Below are positions 1 to 6,836 of a stretch of DNA of 30,468 nucleotides, piece after piece. Source of the stretch: JBPOHE01 sp052035915 (lineage in GTDB: Bacteria; Pseudomonadota; Gammaproteobacteria; Chromatiales; Chromatiaceae). How positions within the stretch are numbered: position 1 is the first letter of the stretch; each line of letters begins with the position of its first letter. Under the pieces are notes generated by a model. It did not search any database and had not been told where the DNA came from. It saw nothing but the letters and a program-made list of their open reading frames with translations. Both the position numbers and the translations under genes were made by a program. The stretch covers positions 1-30,468 of the forward strand of contig JBPOHE010000070.1 of the NCBI GenBank assembly GCA_052035915.1, in the 5' to 3' direction.

Positions 1-13
1 TGAAAGCCATGGG

Positions 14-92
14 GTAGGCTGGCGATGAGCGAAGCGAATCCCAGCTACTGAGAAGCTGGGTTTCAGCGCTTCGCGCCTCAACACCAGCCTAC
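14..92. repeat. GTAG-headed inverted REP pair (BIME), stem family GCTGG/CCAGC
   Basis: A GTAG tetranucleotide at 14-17 is followed by a hairpin with GCTGG and CCAGC arms. The other end, read on the minus strand, is again GTAG plus a GCTGG...CCAGC hairpin (CTAC at 89-92). GTAG plus hairpin is the known signature of REP sequences handled by RAYT transposases. The unit ends exactly where the IS5-type transposase remnant begins, so it may have interrupted that gene. A degenerate relative lies near 17930-18005. Confidence 0.7.
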
Positions 93-229
93 GAATATCG
101 ATAATACCTATCGAGAAATGGTATAACAAACTCAAACAGTTCCGCCGAGTCGCCACCCGCTATGAAAAACTCAAAGCCAACTTCCTGGCTTGCGTCACCC
201 TTGCCCTCATCCTGATCAGGCTCCGCTAG
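92..229 (+). pseudogene. IS5-family transposase C-terminal remnant
   Basis: Reading from 92 in frame to the TAG at 227-229 gives about 45 residues containing WYNKLKQFRRVATRYEKL and a hydrophobic end (ACVTLALILIRLR). This matches the extreme C-terminus of IS5-type DDE transposases. Everything upstream, including the catalytic residues, is missing and replaced by the REP pair. It has no start codon and cannot be functional. It marks an old insertion at the left edge. Confidence 0.7.
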
Positions 230-258
230 CAATTTTGTGAACACGGCCTAAGCCGGGG

Positions 259-375
259 CCGGGCCTGCCCGCCATTCACCAGTTCTCGGTTCTCCAATAG
301 AGAACAATAGCCTTTATACTTGATCAATTGTTCTCTAGATAAGAACGGAAATGGCTATTTTCAGTCGATGCCCGG
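259..375. repeat. ~117-bp nested palindromic element, copy A
   Basis: The outer arms are CCGGGCCT (259) and ATGCCCGG (368-375). Inside are two short hairpins, GTTCTCcaatAGAGAAC and GTTCTCtagatAAGAAC, and the pair AGAACAAT/ATTGTTCT forms a larger internal inverted repeat. Four other copies in the window share this plan. The left outer arm here is the most diverged. No ORF is carried. The element fills most of the gene-free stretch from 230 to 519. Confidence 0.75.
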
Positions 376-519
376 AGCCATCGAGGGCGAAAACCATTCC
401 TATCGGGTCTTGCCTGCCGCGGTGAATTTGGGTCGCACTCGACGGCTCGGAAGCCCATGATGTATTCGGAAACGGCAGTATGGATGGCCGCCGGTTCAGC
501 CCATGGCTCGGTAAGGGGC

Positions 520-738
520 TCAGTCCTCTCCGATCACCCTGGTCTCCCTGGGGGCCAAGAGGAGCTTCTCGGCCTCTTCGACATTCGGGGCAAAAATCAT
601 GCGCACGCTCATCTCATTCCCCACCGCTATCGTGGCCCTCAGGTCGCGGACCTTCTGTTTCGCGGCCCGATAGTCTGGCTTGATGTCGAGCGGCTCCAAA
701 CCCTGGGGCGGGAAAAGTCGGTAAATGAAATAAGGCAT
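520..738 (-). CDS. Conserved hypothetical protein (72 aa)
   Basis: The open frame extends further upstream, but I place the start at the ATG at 738. A GGAG ribosome-binding sequence lies about 11 bases upstream, and the upstream extension is a translation of the adjacent REP repeat. The protein begins MPYFIYRLFPPQGLEPLD and ends in acidic ERVIGED-type sequence (here ETRVIGED). A central lysine/arginine-rich helix is followed by a segment ending EEAEKLL. I recall small proteins of this kind in purple sulfur bacteria, but no function is known to me. No membrane segment or signal peptide is visible, so it is probably cytoplasmic. Confidence 0.65.
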   Translation of the reverse strand: MPYFIYRLFPPQGLEPLDIKPDYRAAKQKVRDLRATIAVGNEMSVRMIFAPNVEEAEKLLLAPRETRVIGED

Positions 739-791
739 CTGCTTGGTCTCCGGGATCGGGGGCTGGCTATGAATAACCTCAAGCCGTGGTT

Positions 792-869
792 GTCGGTGGG
801 ATGCCGACCTACTCTCTGGAAGGCGCTGGGAGGCGGATAAGACCTGTAGGGCGGCAACCCCTTGCCGCC
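792..869. repeat. REP pair, outward-facing GTAG heads (stems GTCGGCAT and GGCGGCAA)
   Basis: A minus-strand REP (CTAC at 809-812 preceded by a GTCGG..CCGAC hairpin) is followed by a plus-strand REP (GTAG at 846-849, then GGCGGCAA...TTGCCGCC). Both stems are the same as in the 81-bp array beside the RAYT gene at 5.6 kb, but here they are in opposite relative order. It lies directly upstream of the small gene at 520-738 and downstream of the zinc protein gene. Confidence 0.7.
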
Positions 870-883
870 GGTCGAGCCGCGGT

Positions 884-1561
884 TCAATAAGGTGGATCGG
901 CCGGGCCGGTGTAGCCACACATCCCCAGTCGCGGCGAATTCACCAAGGCGATGGGTTCACCGTAATCCTCGTGGGGATGGTTCTTCGCGTGCTCCGCGCA
1001 CAAGAGGCCGGAGGTGTTGTCTTCATACATACACTCCTGACAGAGAAAGGCGGCGGGGGCGCCACACTGGATGCAGACCACCTCGGGTATCAGATTGCGC
1101 GCCATCAAGGCGATGGGGTGCTCGGTGGTCGGCTTGCCGCGACGGGCGGAGACGACCTTCACCAGGGTCTCCGAAGTGGTGCCGTAATCGTAGGTATGCA
1201 GCAATTCCAGGCCGGGCTCGAACAGCTTGTCCACCCGTCGCCCCATGGGCAATTCGTCATAGCTCCCTTTGAAGGCGAAGTTACTCAGATGACCACAGCA
1301 TTCCAGCCAGATGGCGCGCAAATAGGCGTCCAGGTCCTCCAACTTGGCCGCGCCGCGCATCTCTAAATGTAACCAGAAAAGCGGGCTCGCCGCGTCCCGC
1401 ACCATCAGGTGGTACAGGGTTTGCGTTACACCCGCCGCCGCTTGGGTCGCGGCTAGCGCCTGCTGACGCGCGCTACAGGACTGGAGATGACGGCTCATGC
1501 CGCTGTTGGCGAAGTCACGATCACAATAAGCGCAACGTCCTTTGGTTACTTGACGGGTCAT
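884..1561 (-). CDS. Zinc-finger, pRiA4b ORF-3-like domain protein
   Basis: 225 aa. The N-terminus has a C2HC-type finger (CAYCDRDFANSGMSRHLQSC, about residues 10-29). The middle (about 48-130, LYHLMV...LFWLHLEMRG, then LEDLDAYLRAIWLECCGHLS) resembles the plasmid pRiA4b ORF-3 domain. The C-terminus has further Cys/His clusters (CIQCG, CQEC, CAEHAKNHPHEDYG) that look able to bind another zinc. The family is common on mobile DNA and its role is unknown to me. Soluble, with no signal peptide. The gene stands alone, convergent with nothing and divergent from the lipoprotein gene. Product naming is inference from motif resemblance. Confidence 0.75.
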   Translation of the reverse strand: MTRQVTKGRCAYCDRDFANSGMSRHLQSCSARQQALAATQAAAGVTQTLYHLMVRDAASPLFWLHLEMRGAAKLEDLDAYLRAIWLECCGHLSNFAFKGSYDELPMGRRVDKLFEPGLELLHTYDYGTTSETLVKVVSARRGKPTTEHPIALMARNLIPEVVCIQCGAPAAFLCQECMYEDNTSGLLCAEHAKNHPHEDYGEPIALVNSPRLGMCGYTGPADPPY

Positions 1562-1685
1562 GGAAAGGACACTCCTCAGCTTGTGGATCCGGAGGGCATT
1601 CTATATCTTTCGACGCCGGGTTCGGAGAGCGTGGATGGGGATCGCGTTTTCCGGAAGGCTTCCTCCTGCTCGGGGCGATTGGTTC

Positions 1686-2144
1686 ATGTATCCACCTTCG
1701 CGGTCTCGACCCCGCCAAGTCAGGCAACCGGACCGGCGTTTCCCAGGGCGGACACCGGGGCTCCTTCTCTGTCTGGCGCTTCAATCCTGTAGTGGTATCC
1801 CCGGGCCGGACTGCCACCCGCCCGCCCAAACCGCCGTCCTGGACAGCCTCTACTTCGGCACCGCGAAACCCGCCGGTGTGGTCAGTCAGACGGACTGGAC
1901 GGGATTCCTCGAGCAAGTTGTCACGCCCGGATTTCCCCAGGGTCTCACCACCTGGGAAGCCTTTGGACAGTGGCGAACCGCCGAAGGAAATCTCCACAAG
2001 GAATCGTCTCACCTGCTCCAACTCGTCCACCCGGATACGCCGGAGGCTGAAGGGGCGGTGATCGAACTCATGCAGCGTTACAAGACCGAGTTCCAGCAGG
2101 AAGCCGTCCTGCGGGTGCGCTCGGAGGTCTGTGTGTCTTTCTAG
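1686..2144 (+). CDS. DUF3574-type lipoprotein
   Basis: A longer frame opens at 1560, but I prefer the ATG at 1686. It gives a basic N-region, a short hydrophobic stretch (LLLCLAL) and a cysteine at residue 35 in LQSC, an acceptable though not perfect lipobox. The mature part (VLDSLYFGTAKPAG, then a WTGFLEQVVTPGFPQGLT segment, TTWEAFGQWR and LVHPDTPEAE) fits the DUF3574 family of small secreted or periplasmic proteins of unknown function. 152 aa, normal for the family. It ends 15 bases before the next gene and may be co-transcribed with it. Function unknown. Confidence 0.7.
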   Translation: MYPPSRSRPRQVRQPDRRFPGRTPGLLLCLALQSCSGIPGPDCHPPAQTAVLDSLYFGTAKPAGVVSQTDWTGFLEQVVTPGFPQGLTTWEAFGQWRTAEGNLHKESSHLLQLVHPDTPEAEGAVIELMQRYKTEFQQEAVLRVRSEVCVSF

Positions 2145-2159
2145 TCCAGCCATAGCCCG

Positions 2160-4259
2160 ATGATCCCTGCCATGAATGATGCCAGCCGCGCCAGGTTCCA
2201 CCCAGGACCCGCCATCTTTCGTCTCCGCTCCAATCCAGCCTGGCCGTGGCTCGGGGTGTTTCTCGCCTCCTTGGTGGTCTATCTGGCCACGGCACCCAGA
2301 ACCGTCGCCCTCGAAGACGATGGGTTTTTCATCCTGGCGGCCTATTTCAACGGCGTAGCCCATCCTCCCGGATATCCCCTGCATACCTTGCTCGGTCATC
2401 TCTTCGTACAACTGCCTTTCGGCAGCGTGGCTTGGCGGGTGCATGCCCTGAGCGGCCTTTTCGGGGCGCTGAGCTGTGCCTTGTTATGGTCTATCGCGAG
2501 GCGACTGCTCAAGGATGACTTGGCGGCCAGGGTAGCGGCCCTGGGATATGCCTTTTCCGCGGTGTTCTGGTCCCAGGCCATCATCGCCGAGGTCTATACC
2601 CTCAATACCTTCTTCTTTTTTCTGCTGCTGTTGTTGGTGCTGGAGATGGCGGAGAGCGAACCCCAGGCATTCCGCCGTCGCTTGCGGATCCTGGCCCTGG
2701 TATACGGCCTCTCCCTCAGCAACCACTGGCCCCTGATGCTCTTGTCCACCCCCGCCCTCTTGTGGCCGCTGTTGCCCCGCTGGCGCGAGTTGATCCGGGT
2801 GGTGCCGGCCCTCATCCCTTGGGTTTTGCTTGGCCTCACCCCTTACCTCTGGATGTTCTATCGCTCCCAGGCACCCGGGCTGCCTTTTGCCTTCCATGGA
2901 CCCATCGAAAACCTCGAGATGTTTTGGGCCTATGTCAGCCGCAAGATTTACGCCACAGTGGATCTGAGCCCATCTGCCGGCTGGGCGGATCGCCTCTGGT
3001 TTATCGGCCAGACGGCCCTCGACCTGGGCAGACAGTTTACCTGGGTCGGTGTCCCTTTTATGGCGATCGGCCTCCTAGCCCAATTTCGCCGTTTCACTCT
3101 CCCTATCCTGGCGATGGTCTGGACCGCCTTTCTTGCCTCGACCCTGGTGCTGCTGCTCTTGCTGAGGTTTGACGCCGATCGGCTACACTGGCTGGTGTTC
3201 CGCGTCTATCCCCTGGTGGCCTATGGCATCGCCGCACTTTGGCTGGGATTGGGGTTTCGGGAGGTCATCCGCCGGCTGGAGACTCTGCCGGCACTCTCAT
3301 CCTTGAAACGGGTTCTCCCCAGCCTCCTGGCCGCGTTGCTGATCCTGGCGCCATTCATGGTCAACAGTCGGCTCAACGACCGTAGCCAGTATACCTGGGG
3401 GGAAAGCTACGCCCGCATGGTGCTCGAGAGTGTCGAACCCAAGGCCATCCTCTTTGTCGAGGGCGACGCCATGGCGGGATCCGTAGCCTATCTTAACCTG
3501 GTGGAAGGGGTGAGACCGGATGTCACCCTCTTTCATCCCCACGGGATGCTGTTTTCCAGTCGTATCTTCCACCCAAATTCAACCTCTTTGGATCAGCAGA
3601 GTCGTTTGTTCGCCAACTTTATCCAAGCGGCGGAGCGCCCGATTTACTATCCTGTGTCCCTTGGCCTGGCTCTCGGCGTGGAGGACAAGGGATTCCTGTT
3701 TCGTATCCGGCCGGACTTATCGCCGAACAACAGCCTGATCTCTCTGGATGAGACGGTGTTGGAACAGGTTCCCCGGCTGGTGGAGATGGAATCCCGCCTG
3801 ACCGATCCCTGGTCGGTTATGGAAAGTCGCGAGGCCCTATCCCGTCTGGTTTCGCTGGTGGATCAGGTGACACTGGATACGCCAGACCCTCCCCTGCGCG
3901 AGCGCCTGCAATCCCTGGTGGAGCTGGCAACGAAGGATTCTTACCTGGCTCATCTGGTTCGCGCCGATAATCGCCTGGCTCGGGGAGATCCCCGGCGGAG
4001 CACAGAAATCGAAGCCCATCTGCGGGCGGCTGAACTCTTGGCTGACCAAGCTTTCCTTCGCACGGATCAGGCCACCCTGCCGATTTCCTGGGGCTTCCTG
4101 GCTCGCTTGCAGGGGGATGAGGCGGCGGCGCAGCAATGGTTTCAGAAGGCGCTGATGGTGTGGAACCATCCCGATAACCCGGCCAATAAACTGTTGGCCG
4201 AGGAAGAAAAAACCCGCTCAATGAGGGGAACCGGCCTGGCTCGGTGGCGCGAACACTGA
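2160..4259 (+). CDS. DUF2723 multi-pass membrane protein (GT-C/TMEM260-like)
   Basis: 699 aa. The N-terminal half has about ten hydrophobic segments beginning near residue 30. The hallmark DUF2723 sequence follows the first segment: EDDGFFILAAYFNGVAHPPG at about 51-70, then GYPLHTLLGHLF. A short acidic motif (ED at 51-52) after the first membrane segment is typical of GT-C-fold glycosyltransferases that use lipid-phosphate sugars. After the membrane part comes ILFVEGDAMAGSVAYLNL...VEGVRPDVTL, also characteristic of the family, then a soluble helical C-terminus with TPR-like repeats. Probably an inner-membrane glycosyltransferase acting on the periplasmic side, substrate unknown. ATG 2160 or ATG 2172 could be the start; neither has a strong ribosome-binding site. 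Confidence 0.85.
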   Translation: MIPAMNDASRARFHPGPAIFRLRSNPAWPWLGVFLASLVVYLATAPRTVALEDDGFFILAAYFNGVAHPPGYPLHTLLGHLFVQLPFGSVAWRVHALSGLFGALSCALLWSIARRLLKDDLAARVAALGYAFSAVFWSQAIIAEVYTLNTFFFFLLLLLVLEMAESEPQAFRRRLRILALVYGLSLSNHWPLMLLSTPALLWPLLPRWRELIRVVPALIPWVLLGLTPYLWMFYRSQAPGLPFAFHGPIENLEMFWAYVSRKIYATVDLSPSAGWADRLWFIGQTALDLGRQFTWVGVPFMAIGLLAQFRRFTLPILAMVWTAFLASTLVLLLLLRFDADRLHWLVFRVYPLVAYGIAALWLGLGFREVIRRLETLPALSSLKRVLPSLLAALLILAPFMVNSRLNDRSQYTWGESYARMVLESVEPKAILFVEGDAMAGSVAYLNLVEGVRPDVTLFHPHGMLFSSRIFHPNSTSLDQQSRLFANFIQAAERPIYYPVSLGLALGVEDKGFLFRIRPDLSPNNSLISLDETVLEQVPRLVEMESRLTDPWSVMESREALSRLVSLVDQVTLDTPDPPLRERLQSLVELATKDSYLAHLVRADNRLARGDPRRSTEIEAHLRAAELLADQAFLRTDQATLPISWGFLARLQGDEAAAQQWFQKALMVWNHPDNPANKLLAEEEKTRSMRGTGLARWREH

Positions 4260-4376
4260 ACCGCCCCGGGTTCACTTCCGTCGAGCGGCGACCCGGTACT
4301 GCGCCTGTCGACGGGGCCTTTGCCGTCGATGGATGGAGTGTCGACCTGGCATCATACCCGTTCGAACAGCGGCGTT

Positions 4377-4405
4377 TTACAGTCACAGTCAACCGAGCTT
4401 AGAAT
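4377..4405 (+). promoter_or_regulatory. Candidate sigma-70 promoter of the phd/relE module
   Basis: TTACAG at 4377-4382 and TAGAAT at 4400-4405 are separated by 17 bases, 30 bases upstream of the antitoxin start. The imperfect repeats just downstream (ATCATACTATTCATCA) could be the operator through which a Phd antitoxin represses its own promoter. Prediction only. Confidence 0.5.
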
Positions 4406-4435
4406 CATACTATTCATCAGCCGGTTGAGAGTCCT

Positions 4436-4708
4436 ATGAAATCCATCACTGCCAATGATCTGAAATCCCGGGGCGTATCCGTCCTCGAAGCCGCCTTGGA
4501 ACATCAGGATGAAGTCCTCATCAGCGTGCGTGGCAAGCCGCGTTTCGTGGTGATGGACATCGAGCATTACGAGAGGTTATGCGAGGCCGAGATCCACTCC
4601 GCGTGGCAGCAAGCACGCGAAGCGATCAGCCAAGGGGATTACGTGGTGGCTACCGCCGATGAGCGCATCGCCAGGTGGCGACAGGCACTCGCTGAGAATG
4701 TCCTATAA
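4436..4708 (+). CDS. Type II antitoxin, Phd/YefM family
   Basis: 90 aa. The N-terminal DNA-binding half (MKSITANDLKSRGVSVLEAA, then EVLISVRGKPRFVVMDIEHYERL) is typical of Phd/YefM antitoxins, which dimerise, repress their own operon and neutralise a RelE/ParE or Doc toxin. The C-terminal part (about 52-90) is the expected flexible toxin-binding region. A GAGAG ribosome-binding sequence precedes the ATG. It overlaps the toxin start by 11 bases, the usual translational coupling of such modules. Confidence 0.9.
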   Translation: MKSITANDLKSRGVSVLEAALEHQDEVLISVRGKPRFVVMDIEHYERLCEAEIHSAWQQAREAISQGDYVVATADERIARWRQALAENVL

Positions 4709-4973
4709 GCTGATTTTCCCTGGCCCCTACCGAAAACGGGAAGCCGCCTTTCTCACCAAACATTCGGACCTGCGGGAACGCTACTTCAAGACTCTGTTAC
4801 TGCTGGAACAGAACCCCAGGCACCCATCCTTGCGCCTACATCCCTTGCAAGGGCGGCTGACCGGCCTCCATTCCGTATCGATCTCCATGTCATATCGCAT
4901 CACCATGGAATTGGAGGTCAGGGAACAGGAGATCGTCTTCGTGGATATTGGCACCCACGGCGAGGTGTATTGA
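4698..4973 (+). CDS. RelE/ParE-superfamily toxin
   Basis: 91 aa from the ATG at 4698, inside the end of the antitoxin gene; an earlier in-frame start at 4659 would only add antitoxin-overlapping sequence. The protein MSYKLIFPGPYRKREAAFL ... LRLHPLQGRLTGLHSVSIS ... YRITMELEV...IVFVDIGTHGEVY has the RelE-like fold signature: basic helices, the core "LHPL.G.L.G..S..I...YRI", and the end "VDIGTHGEVY". Homologues cleave mRNA on the ribosome or poison gyrase; which applies cannot be decided here. It looks intact. Confidence 0.88.
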   Translation: MSYKLIFPGPYRKREAAFLTKHSDLRERYFKTLLLLEQNPRHPSLRLHPLQGRLTGLHSVSISMSYRITMELEVREQEIVFVDIGTHGEVY

Positions 4974-5018
4974 ACCCACAGCCCAGCTGATCCCAAGGCG
5001 ATTTGAGTTGCGGTGGCT

Positions 5019-5037
5019 GTCGGCATGGGATGCCGAC
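5019..5037. repeat. REP stem remnant 3' of the RAYT gene
   Basis: A perfect hairpin GTCGGCAT-ggg-ATGCCGAC, the same stem as in the 81-bp array on the other side of the RAYT gene, but without the CTAC/GTAG head. The transposase gene is therefore bracketed by REP sequences on both sides, as is common for RAYT loci. Confidence 0.7.
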
Positions 5038-5044
5038 GGTTGAG

Positions 5045-5548
5045 CTATTCAAGGTCCATGTCCTGGATCCCTTCGGGCGCCACTGAGCCCCAATCCTTGG
5101 GATAGACCTCCCGTTGTACCCATTCCAGAAACGAAGACCAGCGGTAATCTGCAACGGATGACACATAGCCGTGCTTGACCGGGTTGTAGTGCAGATAATC
5201 CAGATGACGCCCAAAATCCTCGTCATCGCGGATGATGTGATCATAGAAGCGGTTTTGCCAGAAAGGCCCCAGCAGACCGCTTTCCTTGAGACGCCAAGTC
5301 GTGTCGCGCTTTATCGCACCGACCAGATCCGAACAGCGTCCTTGGTTCGGGAGCAGCATCAGATGCATGTGGTCGGGAAGAACGACATGGGCAAGGTGGC
5401 GGAAGGGATATCGGGTCTTGGCCCAGCGCATCGAGGCGAGGAGGATCTCGATGCAGGAGTCGTTACCAAGCCAGGGCCGTCGATCGTGGGTGACGATGGT
5501 CAGGAAGACTGGATGGCCCGGAAGGGGATAGCGGCGATAGTTCGGCAT
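5045..5548 (-). CDS. REP-associated tyrosine transposase (RAYT, TnpA-REP)
   Basis: 167 aa from the ATG at 5548 (MPNYRRYPLPGHPVFLTIVT). The frame stays open another 100 codons upstream, but those only translate the 81-bp repeats. Y1/HUH transposase hallmarks are present: the histidine-hydrophobe-histidine pair in LPDHMHLMLLP, a preceding RWAKTRYPFRHLAHVVL strand, and RDTTWRLKESG...GPFWQNRFYDHIIRDDEDFGRHLDYLHYNPVKHGYV, the conserved RAYT C-terminus with the catalytic-region tyrosines. These enzymes cut single-stranded REP hairpins with GTAG heads. Substrate-like REPs sit on both flanks. Apparently intact. Confidence 0.9.
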   Translation of the reverse strand: MPNYRRYPLPGHPVFLTIVTHDRRPWLGNDSCIEILLASMRWAKTRYPFRHLAHVVLPDHMHLMLLPNQGRCSDLVGAIKRDTTWRLKESGLLGPFWQNRFYDHIIRDDEDFGRHLDYLHYNPVKHGYVSSVADYRWSSFLEWVQREVYPKDWGSVAPEGIQDMDLE

Positions 5549-5592
5549 GTCAAAAGTATCGTCCAGATCCGAGCAGCCAGGAACCGTCAACC

Positions 5593-5868
5593 CGTAGGGC
5601 GGCAAGCCCTTGCCGCCGATTGAGTTGCCCTGGCTGTCGGCATGGGATACCGACCTACTCTCTGACGCAGACTCGTAGGGCGGCAAGCCTTTGCCGCCGA
5701 TCGAGTTGCCGTGGCTGTCGGCATGGGATGCCGACCTACCCTCTGACGCAGACTCGTAGGGTGGCAAGCCTTTGCCGCCGATTGAGTTGCCTTGGGTGTC
5801 GGCATGGGATACCGACCTACTCCCTGACGCAGACTCGTAGGGCGGCAAGCCTTTGCCGCCGATCGAGT
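5593..5868. repeat. Tandem REP/BIME array, 81-bp period, three units plus a partial
   Basis: Units begin at 5593, 5674, 5755 and 5836 (the last is partial), an exact 81-bp spacing. Each unit holds a plus-strand REP (GTAG, then GGCGGCAAG..TTGCCGCC) and an inverted REP (GTCGGCAT..TGCCGAC followed by CTAC). Because 81 is a multiple of three and the unit lacks stops in some frames, long artefactual reading frames cross the array on both strands, including a 100-codon fusion to the RAYT gene. The array is the probable product and substrate of the adjacent transposase. Confidence 0.9.
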
Positions 5869-6028
5869 GACGTTTTACGTCACATATTTACGGCCTGCGT
5901 CTGTGTCCCGTCGCCAAAACGGACGCAAGGAAGACGAACCCGGCTCGGCCTTCCTGAGAGGAATTTTATTACAAATAAAATCAGTGAGATAATAAATGCC
6001 GCCGAGTTGTTTCGTCTTTGGGGCCATC

Positions 6029-6043
6029 TGGCACGGAACCTGC
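6029..6043 (+). promoter_or_regulatory. Sigma-54 promoter of pilA
   Basis: TGGCAC, five bases, then CTGC gives the -24 GG and -12 GC of a sigma-54 promoter (consensus TGGCAC-N5-TTGC), about 70 bases upstream of the pilin start. Major pilin genes of gammaproteobacteria are classically sigma-54/PilR dependent. The AT-rich stretch at 5960-6000 upstream could hold activator or IHF sites. Confidence 0.75.
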
Positions 6044-6114
6044 ACTTTTATTGACGACACACTCAACCAGTGTCCAGATTTTGAATCACTAATAGCAACT
6101 GAGGAGTCACTCTC

Positions 6115-6531
6115 ATGAGAAAGCAAAGCGGTTTCACCCTGATCGAACTGATGATCGTGGTCGCCATCATCGGTATCCTGGCCGCCATCGCCGTGCCCGC
6201 CTACCAGGACTACACCACCCGCGCCAAGGTCTCTGAAGCCATCAGCCTGGCGGATGGCGCCCGTACCTCCATCGCCGAATATCGTCAGACCAACAACGCC
6301 TTCCCGACCGACAACGCGACCGCTGGCTTGTCCGCCACCATTACCAGTAAGTACGTTACCGGTCTGACCTCCGCCGGCGGTTTGATCTCCGTAACCCTCA
6401 ATAACACCTCTGTCGGTACCAGCGGTGCCTTGCAGCTCAGCCCCTTCGGCGGTGGCGCGAATCCTGTCGACTGGACCTGCAAGAAGGGCACTGTTTCACA
6501 GCAATACGTGCCTTCTTCCTGCCGCGGCTAA
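6115..6531 (+). CDS. pilA: Type IV major pilin PilA
   Basis: 138 aa. It has a short prepilin leader MRKQSG cleaved before F7, then FTLIELMIVVAIIGILAAIA with the conserved Glu at mature position 5, the N-terminal helix that packs the pilus core. A C-terminal disulfide loop is formed by C122 and C136 (TCKK...SSCRG). The ribosome-binding site GAGGAG lies 8 bases before the ATG. It is a monocistronic unit between a sigma-54 promoter and a strong terminator. The protein is exported, processed by PilD and polymerised by the pilus machine. A PilB-like ATPase is encoded 14 kb away. Confidence 0.95.
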   Translation: MRKQSGFTLIELMIVVAIIGILAAIAVPAYQDYTTRAKVSEAISLADGARTSIAEYRQTNNAFPTDNATAGLSATITSKYVTGLTSAGGLISVTLNNTSVGTSGALQLSPFGGGANPVDWTCKKGTVSQQYVPSSCRG

Positions 6532-6556
6532 TCGGCTCCACGCTCACATCGAGCAG

Positions 6557-6584
6557 AAAACCCCGGCCTGCCGGGGTTTTTTTT
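6557..6584 (+). terminator. Rho-independent terminator of pilA
   Basis: AAAACCCCGGC-ct-GCCGGGG is followed by eight Ts, 25 bases after the pilA stop. It is an almost perfect intrinsic terminator and separates pilA from the glycosyltransferase-like gene downstream. The rest of 6585-6836 shows nothing I recognise. Confidence 0.92.
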
Positions 6585-6836
6585 GATACTTCTCCGCCAT
6601 CGAATCTTCATGAGGGTGCCATCAAGCGCACCCAGACCAAGAGTTCATTGATTCGTACTTGGAGGTGAAACCCATTTCCCTCCGATTCGATGGCGTTGAA
6701 ACGATCGGTTCATCATACCGGTTCCATCCACTACCATTTCAGATCATTGGAATGGCGGGCATAAATATCAAAAGCCCGGTAAAATAAATAGTTACAATTC
6801 CATGGTATCCATGTAGCCGACACTAAGCCTGTCCCT

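Noticed and set aside
5549..5848. 100-residue N-terminal extension of the RAYT protein
   Set aside because: It is an exact translation of the 81-bp repeats, and the RAYT family starts at the MPNYRR methionine.
5593..5868. CRISPR array
   Set aside because: The repeats are tandem 81-bp units with internal hairpins and no variable spacers; no cas genes nearby.
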